A stretch of DNA of 64,000 nucleotides from a virus (IMGVR_UViG_3300043570_000570:52183-116182); one strand, 5' to 3'. Shown: positions 37,799 through 46,722, numbered from the stretch's first letter. Numbers and translations: made by a program. The notes: generated from the letters alone by a model not told the origin.

Positions 37799-38011
37799 AT
37801 GATTGAAACAAAACGATGTTACGTAAAAAGTGGAGCAGAAAGATGGGATTATGATTTGAATCCTCCCCAATGTGAAGTCATTGACTATTGGGTTATGCTT
37901 GGAGAGCAAAAAATATTTAATTTCCCTTATTATGAAGATGCGCTTGATTACGCAAACAAATTAAATAATGCCATTGATTCGGTTAATAAAACATACAGAG
38001 GTAAGAAATGA
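37799..38011 (+). CDS. Small hypothetical protein in SD cassette
   Basis: 70 residues, aromatic-rich (CEVIDYWVMLGEQKIFNFPYY), ends KTYRGKK. Preceded by ACGGAGGTAACAA. Unknown. Confidence 0.7.
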   Translation: MIETKRCYVKSGAERWDYDLNPPQCEVIDYWVMLGEQKIFNFPYYEDALDYANKLNNAIDSVNKTYRGKK

Positions 38012-38301
38012 AACTATACACACAACATCAATTGCTAAACACTGCTGAGGCAATCAAAAATTACTACGAGAATAATCCAGATACTGCACAAGAAATGGTA
38101 AAAAAACATCTTATGAATTTGTCACCCGTTACTAAAAAAAGAACTCTCATCATCTACAATACCAAAGAAACAACTGAAGAAGAAGCAAGGCATCTATTAG
38201 AGATTTTAAATTGTGATGATTCAACCTTATGGGATAACGCAGACCATTGCGGAGTTCAAGTAATTGAAGTACCATTAGACAACGGAGGAGGTGAGCAATG
38301 A
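38008..38301 (+). CDS. Small hypothetical protein in SD cassette
   Basis: 97 residues, helical start, then KRTLIIYNTKETTEEEARH and an acidic end. Overlaps both neighbours by 4 bp. Preceded by AGAGGTAAGAA. Unknown. Confidence 0.7.
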   Translation: MKLYTQHQLLNTAEAIKNYYENNPDTAQEMVKKHLMNLSPVTKKRTLIIYNTKETTEEEARHLLEILNCDDSTLWDNADHCGVQVIEVPLDNGGGEQ

Positions 38302-38335
38302 CAAACAATAAACAACAGACGGCAGTGGAGTGGTT
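38294..38335 (+). repeat. 42-bp direct repeat, copy 2
   Basis: Second exact copy, 1009 bp downstream of copy 1, at the start of the second MTNNKQQTAVEW gene. Confidence 0.9.
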
Positions 38336-38522
38336 AATTGAAAAGTGTGCTTGTGCAGATTTAAGACCTGAACTTTGGGAGATCATCAAACAACAAGCGA
38401 GGGAGATGCACAAACAGGAAATAACCCAAGCGTGGAAAAAAGGAGATGGGGAATTTGATAAAGTATCGGATAAAATGAGTTTGGAATACTACGAACAAAC
38501 CTACGGAGGTAACAATGACTAA
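38298..38522 (+). CDS. MTNNKQQTAVEW-family protein, copy 2
   Basis: 74 residues, same start as the 37289 gene, diverging after residue 13; ends QTYGGNND. Helical with Cys-Ala-Cys (KCACADLRP). Paralogue within one cassette. Confidence 0.75.
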   Translation: MTNNKQQTAVEWLIEKCACADLRPELWEIIKQQAREMHKQEITQAWKKGDGEFDKVSDKMSLEYYEQTYGGNND

Positions 38523-38841
38523 AGAATCTATATCTTCCTTTATTGAAAAGCTACTTAGTGAAGTATCTCCTGAACAAATGGAAGCTACAAGCAAACAAAT
38601 GGAGCCTCTAGGTCCTAAAGCAGAAGCTCATGACTTAGTTCTATCTTTTTATTACAGCCTTCCTAATAACGGAAGTTTAAATCATGGTATTAATAGCTGT
38701 GACTCTCGTTATAAGGAAGGTGTTGTATGTGCTGGACTAGCTACTAAGCGAATTATCTTAGCCCTAGAAGCCCACAGTTGGCAAAACAGAAATGAAATAG
38801 CACACTATAAGGAAATTTTAAAAGAAATAGAACTACTATGA
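38515..38841 (+). CDS. Hypothetical protein (108 aa)
   Basis: 108 residues, helical with Cys (INSCDSRYKEGVVCAGLAT). ATG after ACGGAGGTAACA, overlapping the preceding gene by 8 bp. First gene after the SD cassette. Unknown. Confidence 0.7.
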   Translation: MTKESISSFIEKLLSEVSPEQMEATSKQMEPLGPKAEAHDLVLSFYYSLPNNGSLNHGINSCDSRYKEGVVCAGLATKRIILALEAHSWQNRNEIAHYKEILKEIELL

Positions 38842-39188
38842 GTAAAATAAAACAAACTAAAATACCAATGCTAATGACTACAGATAATGTACTTAAGGTT
38901 GCTGTTCAGCAAGGAGTAATTGAGGATGATTATAATTGGAAGTTAGTTAGAGAACGTGATGGCTTAGTTAATCAATCTAAAGAAATTCTTTGGTTAGAGT
39001 TTGATGAGAAAGGTAACTTTAAAGAGAAACATGATGAGCCTGCTATAGGACGTGGATTACTTATGTCTCCTTTTAATCCTTACTTTACTTGGCAGACAAC
39101 TTCTGTCACAGAAATCTATGAGCAGAAAGAAAACTATCTTAAATTTAAAACAGGTAATAGCGTTTATGAACTCTACAAATTAACTTAA
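38838..39188 (+). CDS. Hypothetical protein (116 aa)
   Basis: 116 residues, soluble, beta-rich, TTSVTEIYEQ near the end. Overlaps the preceding gene (ATGA). No family recognised. Confidence 0.7.
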   Translation: MSKIKQTKIPMLMTTDNVLKVAVQQGVIEDDYNWKLVRERDGLVNQSKEILWLEFDEKGNFKEKHDEPAIGRGLLMSPFNPYFTWQTTSVTEIYEQKENYLKFKTGNSVYELYKLT

Positions 39189-39191
39189 TCT

Positions 39192-39368
39192 ATGAAAACA
39201 CTATTACTATTTATTTTTAAACTGACTTTATTAATCTGTTTATTTTTCTTAGGATTTATAGGGCTTATAGTCAACATAGGCTACCTATTTATAGAACTAT
39301 TTGATAGTTGGATTAATGCTGTCTGTGGTAAAATAGAAGATAAACTTGACAAATTAAGAGTACTTTAG
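39192..39368 (+). CDS. 58-residue membrane protein
   Basis: Not in the supplied list. ATG 39192, stop 39366-39368. A long hydrophobic N-terminus (about 3-37, LICLFFLGFIGLIVNIGYLF) and a charged tail KIEDKLDKLRVL. Fills the gap between two genes. Confidence 0.6.
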   Translation: MKTLLLFIFKLTLLICLFFLGFIGLIVNIGYLFIELFDSWINAVCGKIEDKLDKLRVL

Positions 39369-39374
39369 ATTATT

Positions 39375-39596
39375 ATGACAATAGAAACAGAATTAAAACT
39401 AGATTTACAAGGTTATACTCCTAGACAATATGCTGCTCTTATTCTAAAAGATGACTTTGGCTACAGCCATGAGAAAGCAGGAATACAACTAGGTATTAGC
39501 CGTTATGCATTTGCTATACTCTATAAAAGAGCTAAAACTAAACCAGACACCCTCTATGCTCACAGAAATATCTTACTACTGCGAAAAGCGACCTGA
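39375..39596 (+). CDS. Small helix-turn-helix protein
   Basis: 73 residues. YAALILKDDFGYSHEKAGI then QLGISRYAFAILYKR reads as a helix-turn-helix like sigma-70 region 4 or small regulators. Overlaps the acetyltransferase gene by 41 bp. Confidence 0.6.
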   Translation: MTIETELKLDLQGYTPRQYAALILKDDFGYSHEKAGIQLGISRYAFAILYKRAKTKPDTLYAHRNILLLRKAT

Positions 39597-40032
39597 GTTC
39601 TTTGACTTTATCTCAAACCACTTTAAAGTTGTATTTACAGAGAAATCCTTTAATGATTCCAACTTATCCGTGCATGCTATCCAAGATGGATATGATATAG
39701 CAGCTGTATTGTTAATGAAGAAGAAAAAAGTAGGATACCGTATTACCTTTATTCACGTAGCAGAGAAGTATCAAAGACAAAGAATAGGTAAGTTTCTTTT
39801 ATCTTTAGCTCATGAACATGCTTTAAGGGAAAATAAGAGCCCTGTGAATATAATCACTAGAGTTAAAGCAAATAACTTAACTTCGTTAAACTTCTTTATT
39901 AATGCAGGATACACTTTTAAAACTTTTGAGTGTAAACATGAAACAATTGAGACTAACGGAGACATTACAACAACAACTAAACCAGCTTATATATTAACTT
40001 ATGACTTCAGAAACGAGATTATTGTTAAATAG
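39556..40032 (+). CDS. GNAT-family N-acetyltransferase
   Basis: 158 residues from ATG 39556 (MLTEISYYCEKRP). Acetyl-CoA loop in HVAEKYQRQRIGKFLLSLAHEHA (Q/RxxxIG), then TRVKANNLTSLNFFINAGYT, the usual N-x-x-S-x-x-F-Y/F-x-x-x-G-F/Y end of GNAT folds. Substrate unknown; phage GNATs may modify host proteins. Confidence 0.8.
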   Translation: MLTEISYYCEKRPEFFDFISNHFKVVFTEKSFNDSNLSVHAIQDGYDIAAVLLMKKKKVGYRITFIHVAEKYQRQRIGKFLLSLAHEHALRENKSPVNIITRVKANNLTSLNFFINAGYTFKTFECKHETIETNGDITTTTKPAYILTYDFRNEIIVK

Positions 40033-40402
40033 GATTAAAACTCCTGATGGTACTATTTTGACTTCTTACAATAGACATGACTACCTAACCCATAAAGACA
40101 CTATAACCAAAGAGGTTCTTATGGTAGATGGAGGTAATGACTATATAAGAAGGCATGTAGGTACTTACGAAGAGCTAAGCGTCTATGACGATGGCTCACA
40201 CATTACTAGAAGGTCTGCTTTACATTGGGGTACTAGAGGTAGGGATGGTAAACAACCCTTAGTTTATAAACCAATCAAAGACCTAGACTCAGATCATATA
40301 GAAGCTATTCTAAAAACACAAACCCAACTCTCTGAGTTTTATAAGGAAGTGTTTAAAGAAGAGTTGAAATATAGATTTGACGAAAAAGCAGAAAAGCTTT
40401 AA
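40001..40402 (+). CDS. Hypothetical protein (133 aa)
   Basis: 133 residues; contains VDGGNDYIRRHVGTYEELS and a Lys/Glu-rich C-terminal helix. Overlaps the acetyltransferase by 32 bp. Small tailed phage genomes often hold proteins of this kind; function unknown. Confidence 0.7.
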   Translation: MTSETRLLLNRIKTPDGTILTSYNRHDYLTHKDTITKEVLMVDGGNDYIRRHVGTYEELSVYDDGSHITRRSALHWGTRGRDGKQPLVYKPIKDLDSDHIEAILKTQTQLSEFYKEVFKEELKYRFDEKAEKL

Positions 40403-40411
40403 CTTTGAGTT

Positions 40412-40633
40412 ATGTCACCAGAAACTCAAGCCCTTGCCTTAGAGATTGAAATCAAAAGTTTAGGATTTCAAGTAGATAGAGCAATGTACAGAAAAATTGC
40501 TAACCTTATAATAGACAAGATTATACTAGAGTACGAAGATATGTCTAAGTACTTTGATGGAAATAACAAGTCTATTAACAATGCTGTATTATATTGGAAA
40601 CAAGTTAAACAACACACTAACGATGAGGTGTAA
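40412..40633 (+). CDS. Small hypothetical protein (73 aa)
   Basis: 73 residues, helical (IANLIIDKIILEYEDMSKYF). Overlaps the start of the next small gene. Unknown. Confidence 0.65.
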   Translation: MSPETQALALEIEIKSLGFQVDRAMYRKIANLIIDKIILEYEDMSKYFDGNNKSINNAVLYWKQVKQHTNDEV

Positions 40634-40787
40634 ACTTAGACTGATTAGATTTAAAATAAACAACACTAACTGTATGAGTAGCACTCAGTTCCTCGCCTAC
40701 TCTCTTCTCTCTATTTCCCTTTTGTCCATAGTAATAGCATTGTTTGCTAATCTATGGAGTATCTTTGTGGAATGGAGTACACACTAA
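40623..40787 (+). CDS. Small membrane protein (54 aa)
   Basis: From ATG 40623, overlapping the preceding stop. Basic start (MRCKLRLIRFK) and a membrane helix (FLAYSLLSISLLSIVIALF). The longer upstream frame would overlap the previous gene fully. Confidence 0.55.
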   Translation: MRCKLRLIRFKINNTNCMSSTQFLAYSLLSISLLSIVIALFANLWSIFVEWSTH

Positions 40788-40969
40788 GTGAAGAAGGTAC
40801 AGTCATTGAATTTCATCTGATTGTTAAGACAATGCACAAAAACGAAGATTACAAGTTTTACTCGGAAAAAGAACGAGATAAAGCACACAAGAAAGCCCTA
40901 GGAGAAAAGAATTTATTACTCGTTCATTGTTACAAACACGACAGCGAAGAAACACCAGAAAACACTTAA
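40772..40969 (+). CDS. Small hypothetical protein
   Basis: 65 residues from ATG 40772 (MEYTLSEEGTVIEF); a start at 40754 adds six residues. Basic, His-containing end. Last gene before a terminator. Confidence 0.6.
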   Translation: MEYTLSEEGTVIEFHLIVKTMHKNEDYKFYSEKERDKAHKKALGEKNLLLVHCYKHDSEETPENT

Positions 40970-40991
40970 ACTAAACTTAAACTTAAACATA

Positions 40992-41015
40992 AAGCACCTC
41001 TAGGGGTGCTTTTTT
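40992..41015 (+). terminator. Intrinsic terminator
   Basis: AAGCACCtctagGGGTGCTT stem (loop about TCTAG) followed by TTTTT. Closes the small-gene block. Confidence 0.88.
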
Positions 41016-41046
41016 CATTTAAACTAAACTAAACTAAAACCAAAAT

Positions 41047-43047
41047 ATGCCAAACCAACAAATTATTGATGATCCATTCTCCTCGGAGTTTATGGAAACT
41101 GCAAACAAAGAAATGCAAACTATTCATGTATCTGCTGCATCTCTTCGTAAAAGAAGAGTAAGGCAGGATAAGTTTGTTCTACACCCTGACTTAAAGAAAA
41201 GATTAATTAAACTTATTAGTACTAATGTACCTGAGCAAGTGAAAGCAATTGCTCAGCAAATTATAGATTTAACGCATGTACCTACTTTAAACAAGTATTG
41301 TAACTATCTAGGGTTATCTCAAGCTGACTATACTAAAATTTCTTATTTAGATGAAGACCGTAAGAATCGTTTAAATGGTCAAGTGGGTATTCAACACATT
41401 ATTAAGCCTGGAACAGAAGCTGTATTTCATTATAAAAGAAATTACGTAAGTCATGAACCTAATCATGGTCACTATGATTGTAAACTAGTTTTAACTGCTA
41501 GACACTTAGGAGGAGATGTTTTTCCTATTAAGGGATTTGTACTTGAAAACAAAGAATTTACAGTAACTTCTTATCTATGGGAAAATAGCCAAAGAACACA
41601 GAATGAACATGTTTTTAACTTTGAATTTAAAAATACCTTCTTGGAAAAAGATTCAAGGCCTCTAAGGATTAGAAACTCTAGGTTAGTGTCTAGTGCATCT
41701 TTTCATGTAGATCAATCAGGATACGAAGGTACTGGAGGATATAATCTATTAGGCGTAAGTTTTAATAAAACTGAAACTAAAGTTAAAGAAGTATGGAACT
41801 ACAAACAAAGATACCACACTTCAGTAGGTAAGATTGTTCGTAGGTTATTTGGAGATACTTATAGCGATAGAGATATTACTGCTTTTGCAGAAGCCTATGC
41901 TAGTCTAATTACTGTAAGCAACCCTTTGTATGATTTTGCTATTATTGACGGAGATGCTATCAAAGATGCTTATCATTTTGAGAACTATGCAGCTCAATCA
42001 GGTACTCTAGGAAGCTCTTGTATGCGTCACAGATCATGTCAAAACTACTTTGACATCTATACTAAGTTTCCAGACAAAGTAAGGATGGCTGTACTTAAAA
42101 GAGGTGGTAAGATTGCTGCTCGTTCTATTATGTGGAACATTGAAGGTAAGTTTATGTTTGACCGTATTTACTATACAACAAACGAAACACAAAACTTACT
42201 CAAGAACACATTAGAAGCTGCAGGATACTCTACTCTTTTCTCTGTAGGAAGAATCTACTCTATGGAGATAGATTTAGAAGGAATAAATAAATTCCCTTAT
42301 TTAGATACTTTATGTAACTATGACCTAGCTAGAAAAATACTTACCAATGGTTGTATAGATGGTCTTCGTTATGAGTTTAGAAACACTGGGGGTGATTACT
42401 ATCAATATAATTGTCAGGGTGAAGAGGAGGATAGTGACTATACCTGTAGTTGCTGTGATAATACTGTACATTATGATACTACTATTTACGTTGAGAGAGG
42501 TCAATATCGTGATCTAAGAGTATGTGAAGATTGTGCTATTTACTCAGATTCAACTGGAGAGTATCATACCATTGAAGATGACACAGTTATCACTTATCAA
42601 GATGATTCTATCTTAACAGATGAAGGTATTAGGTTAATTGATGATAGATGGGCACACCAAGATGATCCTGAACTTAGGCAATTTGAGAATGGCTTTGGTT
42701 ATTTTATCTTAGATGAACATGACTATCTAACTGATGGCAATGTATATTATTATCCAAATGATGAGACTAAGCCAGAAAATCTTTATGATAGTGAAGAAGT
42801 AAATAGGAGAAACAGCAAGAGACTATCTGAGATTATAACAAATAATTCTATTATTAACATCCATAGTAGTAGTAATGTTGGTATTGGAAGTTTAGGTATT
42901 GGAACCTATCTACTAAATACAAATACTATTACTAGTACTACTAATTACTCAAATTTTTCTTTTGTAAACGAAAATCAACCTGAATCAGAAGAAATAATAG
43001 AAGTAGAAGCGATGGTACAAGACAATAATGAAGAACACTTAATTTAA
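41047..43047 (+). CDS. Large conserved-type phage protein with zinc ribbon
   Basis: 666 residues. Middle has TLGSSCMRHRSCQNYFDIY (about 323-341), a Ser-Cys-Met motif seen in uncharacterised proteins of large phages. About 460-495: CSCCDNTVHYD then CEDC, a four-Cys zinc ribbon. The C-terminal 60 residues are Asn/Ser/Glu rich and disordered. No signal peptide. It opens the replication block and is followed 12 bp later by the peptidase-like gene. Function unknown; likely cytoplasmic. Confidence 0.75.
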   Translation: MPNQQIIDDPFSSEFMETANKEMQTIHVSAASLRKRRVRQDKFVLHPDLKKRLIKLISTNVPEQVKAIAQQIIDLTHVPTLNKYCNYLGLSQADYTKISYLDEDRKNRLNGQVGIQHIIKPGTEAVFHYKRNYVSHEPNHGHYDCKLVLTARHLGGDVFPIKGFVLENKEFTVTSYLWENSQRTQNEHVFNFEFKNTFLEKDSRPLRIRNSRLVSSASFHVDQSGYEGTGGYNLLGVSFNKTETKVKEVWNYKQRYHTSVGKIVRRLFGDTYSDRDITAFAEAYASLITVSNPLYDFAIIDGDAIKDAYHFENYAAQSGTLGSSCMRHRSCQNYFDIYTKFPDKVRMAVLKRGGKIAARSIMWNIEGKFMFDRIYYTTNETQNLLKNTLEAAGYSTLFSVGRIYSMEIDLEGINKFPYLDTLCNYDLARKILTNGCIDGLRYEFRNTGGDYYQYNCQGEEEDSDYTCSCCDNTVHYDTTIYVERGQYRDLRVCEDCAIYSDSTGEYHTIEDDTVITYQDDSILTDEGIRLIDDRWAHQDDPELRQFENGFGYFILDEHDYLTDGNVYYYPNDETKPENLYDSEEVNRRNSKRLSEIITNNSIINIHSSSNVGIGSLGIGTYLLNTNTITSTTNYSNFSFVNENQPESEEIIEVEAMVQDNNEEHLI

Positions 43048-43059
43048 AAAAACAAAAAA

Positions 43060-44481
43060 ATGACTTATAAATATAAAAGCAAAGAACTAGGTGAAGTAGA
43101 TGATACATTAAAAGGAAATTTCCCTGTAGACTTTGATCTACTGTTTGATATTATGTATCAACAAAGCCCCACCTACCAGCCAGAGATGGAGAAGCTTAAA
43201 AAGGATTGGCTTATTAATCTTATTTCTCAAATAGACGGAGTAACAGTAGAAGAGAAAGGCGGTAATATCTATTGCACAAAAGGAGAAGCTGAGTATTATC
43301 CTACTGTAGTAGCTCATTATGACACAGCTCAAGACTATCATGTAGGCATGCGTATCTTTAAGACAGATAAGTGGATTTTCGGCTTTGATGACTTCAGAGG
43401 CGAACAATGTGGCTTAGGTCTCGATGACTCTGTAGGTGTATGTTTTGCTATTCAAATGCTTAAGATGATGCCTGTATGTAAGGTATTCTTGCCTTATGGT
43501 GAAGAAAGGGGTTTATTAGGTACTAACTGTTGTGATATGACTTTCTTTAACAACTCTCTAGTAGTTACTCAGCTAGATCGCAGGTCTTATACAACAGACT
43601 TCATCCAGTATACTAATGGGTATCAAGTGTGGAATCCTGAACATCTTACCCTTATTAAACCTTTGATGGACAAATATGGATACAAGCCTGCTTCAGGTAC
43701 AGCTACTGACGTAGGTGGACTTCGTAGAAGGGGACTTAAAGTTTCTTCTCACAACTTATCTTGTGGTTATTTTAACGAGCATGGAGATAGTGAGGTAGCT
43801 AGTGTTAATCTAATGATTAATGCTTTTAGCTTTGCTTATGAGATGCTTACAATGTTGGCTGAAAGAAACATTCCACTCGAATTTCCTCTTCCTTCTTTTG
43901 ACCTTCCTAAGCATTCTGGTAAAAAGTCACATAGTAGTGAATCTCATCTAGGCTTAGGTGCTAAGCAAATTAGCATGTGGGACGTCTATGATGATTATTA
44001 CTACGATCAGGTTAAGGGAGACTTTGTAAAAATAGAAGATAAAACAAAAGATCCCTTCTATTGGGAAGATGATGGGAAGACCTCTAAAGACGTTAAATCT
44101 GTTGAAGATGACATGGATGACCTTGAAGCCTATGAAGCCTACAATGAATGGGTTATGAGTGTTTATCCTGAGATGTCTTTACCTGCACATAGGAAAGAAC
44201 TTACTCACCTCTCTCACTATTACTGTGCAGATGGAGTAGACTTTAAAGTAAAAGACCTATCCTCTACAACAGTAGATGAAGCTCTTATGGATGAAGGTGT
44301 ATGTCCTATTTGTTTAGGACATGCTATACATATCACGAATGACTTGTTACTTGAAACTTCCTGTTCAGATTGTGAGAGTATTTTTAACATACCAAAAGAC
44401 ATGGTAGAGTCCTATGAATACGACTTTCACCAAGTATGGCTTGGTAAGAAGGATTTCTTAGAGATTAGAGGATTAGCTTAG
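43060..44481 (+). CDS. M20-like metallopeptidase fused to zinc ribbon
   Basis: 473 residues. Metal ligands in order: VVAHYDT (H86, D88), GLGLDDSVG (D122), LPYGEERGLLG (E148/E149), QLDRR, and a late His in CGYFNEHGDSE. This is the peptidase T / M20-M28 layout with all parts present. A C-terminal extension has CPICLGH...CSDC, a zinc ribbon. It is probably an intracellular aminopeptidase or dipeptidase-like enzyme. Such an enzyme next to replication genes is unusual. Confidence 0.75.
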   Translation: MTYKYKSKELGEVDDTLKGNFPVDFDLLFDIMYQQSPTYQPEMEKLKKDWLINLISQIDGVTVEEKGGNIYCTKGEAEYYPTVVAHYDTAQDYHVGMRIFKTDKWIFGFDDFRGEQCGLGLDDSVGVCFAIQMLKMMPVCKVFLPYGEERGLLGTNCCDMTFFNNSLVVTQLDRRSYTTDFIQYTNGYQVWNPEHLTLIKPLMDKYGYKPASGTATDVGGLRRRGLKVSSHNLSCGYFNEHGDSEVASVNLMINAFSFAYEMLTMLAERNIPLEFPLPSFDLPKHSGKKSHSSESHLGLGAKQISMWDVYDDYYYDQVKGDFVKIEDKTKDPFYWEDDGKTSKDVKSVEDDMDDLEAYEAYNEWVMSVYPEMSLPAHRKELTHLSHYYCADGVDFKVKDLSSTTVDEALMDEGVCPICLGHAIHITNDLLLETSCSDCESIFNIPKDMVESYEYDFHQVWLGKKDFLEIRGLA

Positions 44482-44535
44482 GCTATTCCTTTAATCGTAA
44501 ATCATCTATTAAATAAGTAGAATCAAAAGAATATT

Positions 44536-44805
44536 ATGGACATAGAACATTATGGAGATAGTCTGGAATCAACCCCAGACTATCTTTTTATGAGAAAAAT
44601 GTGGATAGAAGACTTGGAAAAAGTTGAAGAATCCCTTATCTTTGTAGACCCGCCTAAGTTTAATAAAGAGAAATTATTCAAAGGCATAAACGTAATTTTA
44701 ACCACAACAGAAAATGAAGAAAACATTCTACGAAGTCCTATGGGAACTAGCAGTCAAAGAGAAAATGATAGACAAGTGGATTTACGAAGACAAACTTCTG
44801 AATAA
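44536..44805 (+). CDS. Small acidic protein, overlaps next gene
   Basis: 89 residues. Residues 1-60 acidic and plausible (DYLFMRKMWIEDLEKVEES). The last 30 residues overlap the following gene by 92 bp in another frame and look like out-of-frame sequence (SSQRENDRQVDLRRQ). Either a true overlap or a recent stop loss. Confidence 0.55.
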   Translation: MDIEHYGDSLESTPDYLFMRKMWIEDLEKVEESLIFVDPPKFNKEKLFKGINVILTTTENEENILRSPMGTSSQRENDRQVDLRRQTSE

Positions 44806-45262
44806 TGGAACCACTTTTAGTTGGACACCTAAAGCACTAGAAGAACTTGACATAAGTCAGGTAATATCTGCACTTAAAGTTGCTAGACACTCTGATCCTG
44901 TTAAAGTAATTGCAAATCCAACACCACAACCTGAAATACCTATTACATGGGTAACAGAGTTTATCGCTAAGTTTAGTACAAAGAACATAGGAGTATCAGG
45001 AAAGACTACTGACAAGGTAAGTGTAGTTAAGCGATTGATTAAATTCTTAACAGAGTACGACTATACCTTAGACGAGATAGCCAGAGCTACTGACCTTTAC
45101 ATAGATACCTTGAAAGGACAAGGATCTATTAAGTTTATCAGAGAGTGTGGTTATTTTATCTCTAAGAAGATAGATGGAGTGGAACAAAGCGACTTAGCTA
45201 AGTGGTGTGAAGAGTTAAAGAATGGTAGTGGACCTGCCTATAATAGTCATCAAATCTTATAA
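44714..45262 (+). CDS. Hypothetical replication-block protein
   Basis: 182 residues, helical, with ISQVISALKVARHS and a C-terminal helical bundle (EIARATDLYIDTLKGQGS). Directly before the DnaB-like gene (2-bp gap), so it may be a helicase loader or partner. No motif proves it. Confidence 0.7.
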   Translation: MKKTFYEVLWELAVKEKMIDKWIYEDKLLNNGTTFSWTPKALEELDISQVISALKVARHSDPVKVIANPTPQPEIPITWVTEFIAKFSTKNIGVSGKTTDKVSVVKRLIKFLTEYDYTLDEIARATDLYIDTLKGQGSIKFIRECGYFISKKIDGVEQSDLAKWCEELKNGSGPAYNSHQIL

Positions 45263-45264
45263 GG

Positions 45265-46371
45265 ATGAACTTTGAAAGTATAATAGCTCAGATTGAGAGA
45301 AACAAAGAAATTAAGGATGCAGGAGGAATAACTTCTATTGCTCCTCCATTTCCTAGGTTGGCTCAATACTACGGAGGCTTTACTAAAGGTTCTATTACTT
45401 GTATTACTGCTGCATCAGGTGTAGGTAAGTCAAAGTTTGCAAAATACATGACTATCGTAAACATCTATAAAGCAACAAGAAATACAGAAATCACTCCTAA
45501 GATATTTTATTTTGCCTTAGAAGAGAGTGCTACAGATTTCTGGATGTCTTTTATATCTATTTATTTACATCAGAATTACAATCTTACTGTCACTGTACAG
45601 CAATTAAAGTCTATAGGAAACTATAAAGTAAGTTCTGAGTTAATGACTAAGATAAAAGCTGCAGAAACCTTTATCACTAATTTACAAAACATTGTAGATG
45701 TAGTAGATTATATAAGGAATCCTACAGGTATAGCTAAGTATGTAAAAGCATACTTTGACAACCCACAGATAGGAGAAAACATCTACAAAGACTTAGATGA
45801 TGGTAGAAGAATTACTACAGGCTACAGATACAGATCTGAAGACCATTGGGTATTCTTTGTACTAGACCACATTAGTCTCTTATCTAATGAGATAACTCCT
45901 GACACTAAGATGAAGTTAAGTTCTTATCAGACTTTTGACTTTATGATTAAGGATTATGTGCTAGACGTGTTTTCTAAGCGATATAAGATGGCTAATATCA
46001 TTGTCCATCAGCAGACTCCTGCATCAGAAAAGCAAACTTACACTTACAAGGGACAGTTAATGGAAGAGAAACTAGAACCTTCTATGGAAGAACTCCACAT
46101 TAACAAAGGTGTACACCAAGACTACGAAGTAGTTCTGGGTATATTTAGTCCTGCAAGATATAACATAGCAGTTCATAATGGCTATGATGTATCTCTATTA
46201 GGTAACAAATACCGCTCTCTTAAATTCCTTAAAGACCGCTACTATGGCTTAGAAAATTCAAGCGTAGGACTTTACTTTAATGGAGCTAACGGAAAGTTTG
46301 ACGAGTTACCAAAGCCTGAAGAGATGAATAATCCTGTAGGCAATCATTATGAAAGATATTTAAAAATGTAA
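45265..46371 (+). CDS. DnaB-like replicative helicase
   Basis: 368 residues, RecA-type motor. Walker A TAASGVGKSKFA (about 48-59), KIFYFALEES, Walker B VFFVLDHISLL (about 210-220), HQQTPASE, then an Arg-finger-type end KFLKDRYYG. Lacks the N-terminal helical domain of bacterial DnaB, as in many phage helicases. Stop is followed by a short tandem repeat. Confidence 0.8.
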   Translation: MNFESIIAQIERNKEIKDAGGITSIAPPFPRLAQYYGGFTKGSITCITAASGVGKSKFAKYMTIVNIYKATRNTEITPKIFYFALEESATDFWMSFISIYLHQNYNLTVTVQQLKSIGNYKVSSELMTKIKAAETFITNLQNIVDVVDYIRNPTGIAKYVKAYFDNPQIGENIYKDLDDGRRITTGYRYRSEDHWVFFVLDHISLLSNEITPDTKMKLSSYQTFDFMIKDYVLDVFSKRYKMANIIVHQQTPASEKQTYTYKGQLMEEKLEPSMEELHINKGVHQDYEVVLGIFSPARYNIAVHNGYDVSLLGNKYRSLKFLKDRYYGLENSSVGLYFNGANGKFDELPKPEEMNNPVGNHYERYLKM

Positions 46372-46395
46372 AATTGTAAAATTGTAAAATTGTTA
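46366..46395 (+). repeat. Tandem GTAAAATT repeat
   Basis: Three exact GTAAAATT units and a fourth GTTAAAAT directly after the helicase stop. Slippage-prone leader of the next gene. Confidence 0.7.
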
Positions 46396-46401
46396 AAATC
46401 A

Positions 46402-46722
46402 ATGAATAAAAAAGAAGAGTTTAGTCCAGAATTAGTCCAAGTACTCACCCATATGTGTAGTATGATTGGAGAAAATTACGAGGAAGTAGATTTTAATTCT
46501 CCTACCTGGTATTGGGAACACACTTGGACAATGGAGAAGGAAGAAGAGTTTATAGATTGGCTAGCTAAATTACTTTATGACAACAGTAAAGTAAGAAAAG
46601 CAATCTTAAGTTTCCCTTCTAAAGATAAAAAGCGTTGCCAAGCAGGAGCAAGATTCTTTGCTTCTATGTACGGTTGGAAAATAATAACTGAAGATTTAGA
46701 TAAACTACTAGAGACAAAATAA
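46402..46722 (+). CDS. Small helical protein (106 aa)
   Basis: From ATG 46402 (MNKKEEFSPEL); a TTG further up is rejected. Helical with Trp/Tyr (SPTWYWEHTWTMEKEEEF). Between helicase and Sak4-like genes. Unknown. Confidence 0.7.
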   Translation: MNKKEEFSPELVQVLTHMCSMIGENYEEVDFNSPTWYWEHTWTMEKEEEFIDWLAKLLYDNSKVRKAILSFPSKDKKRCQAGARFFASMYGWKIITEDLDKLLETK

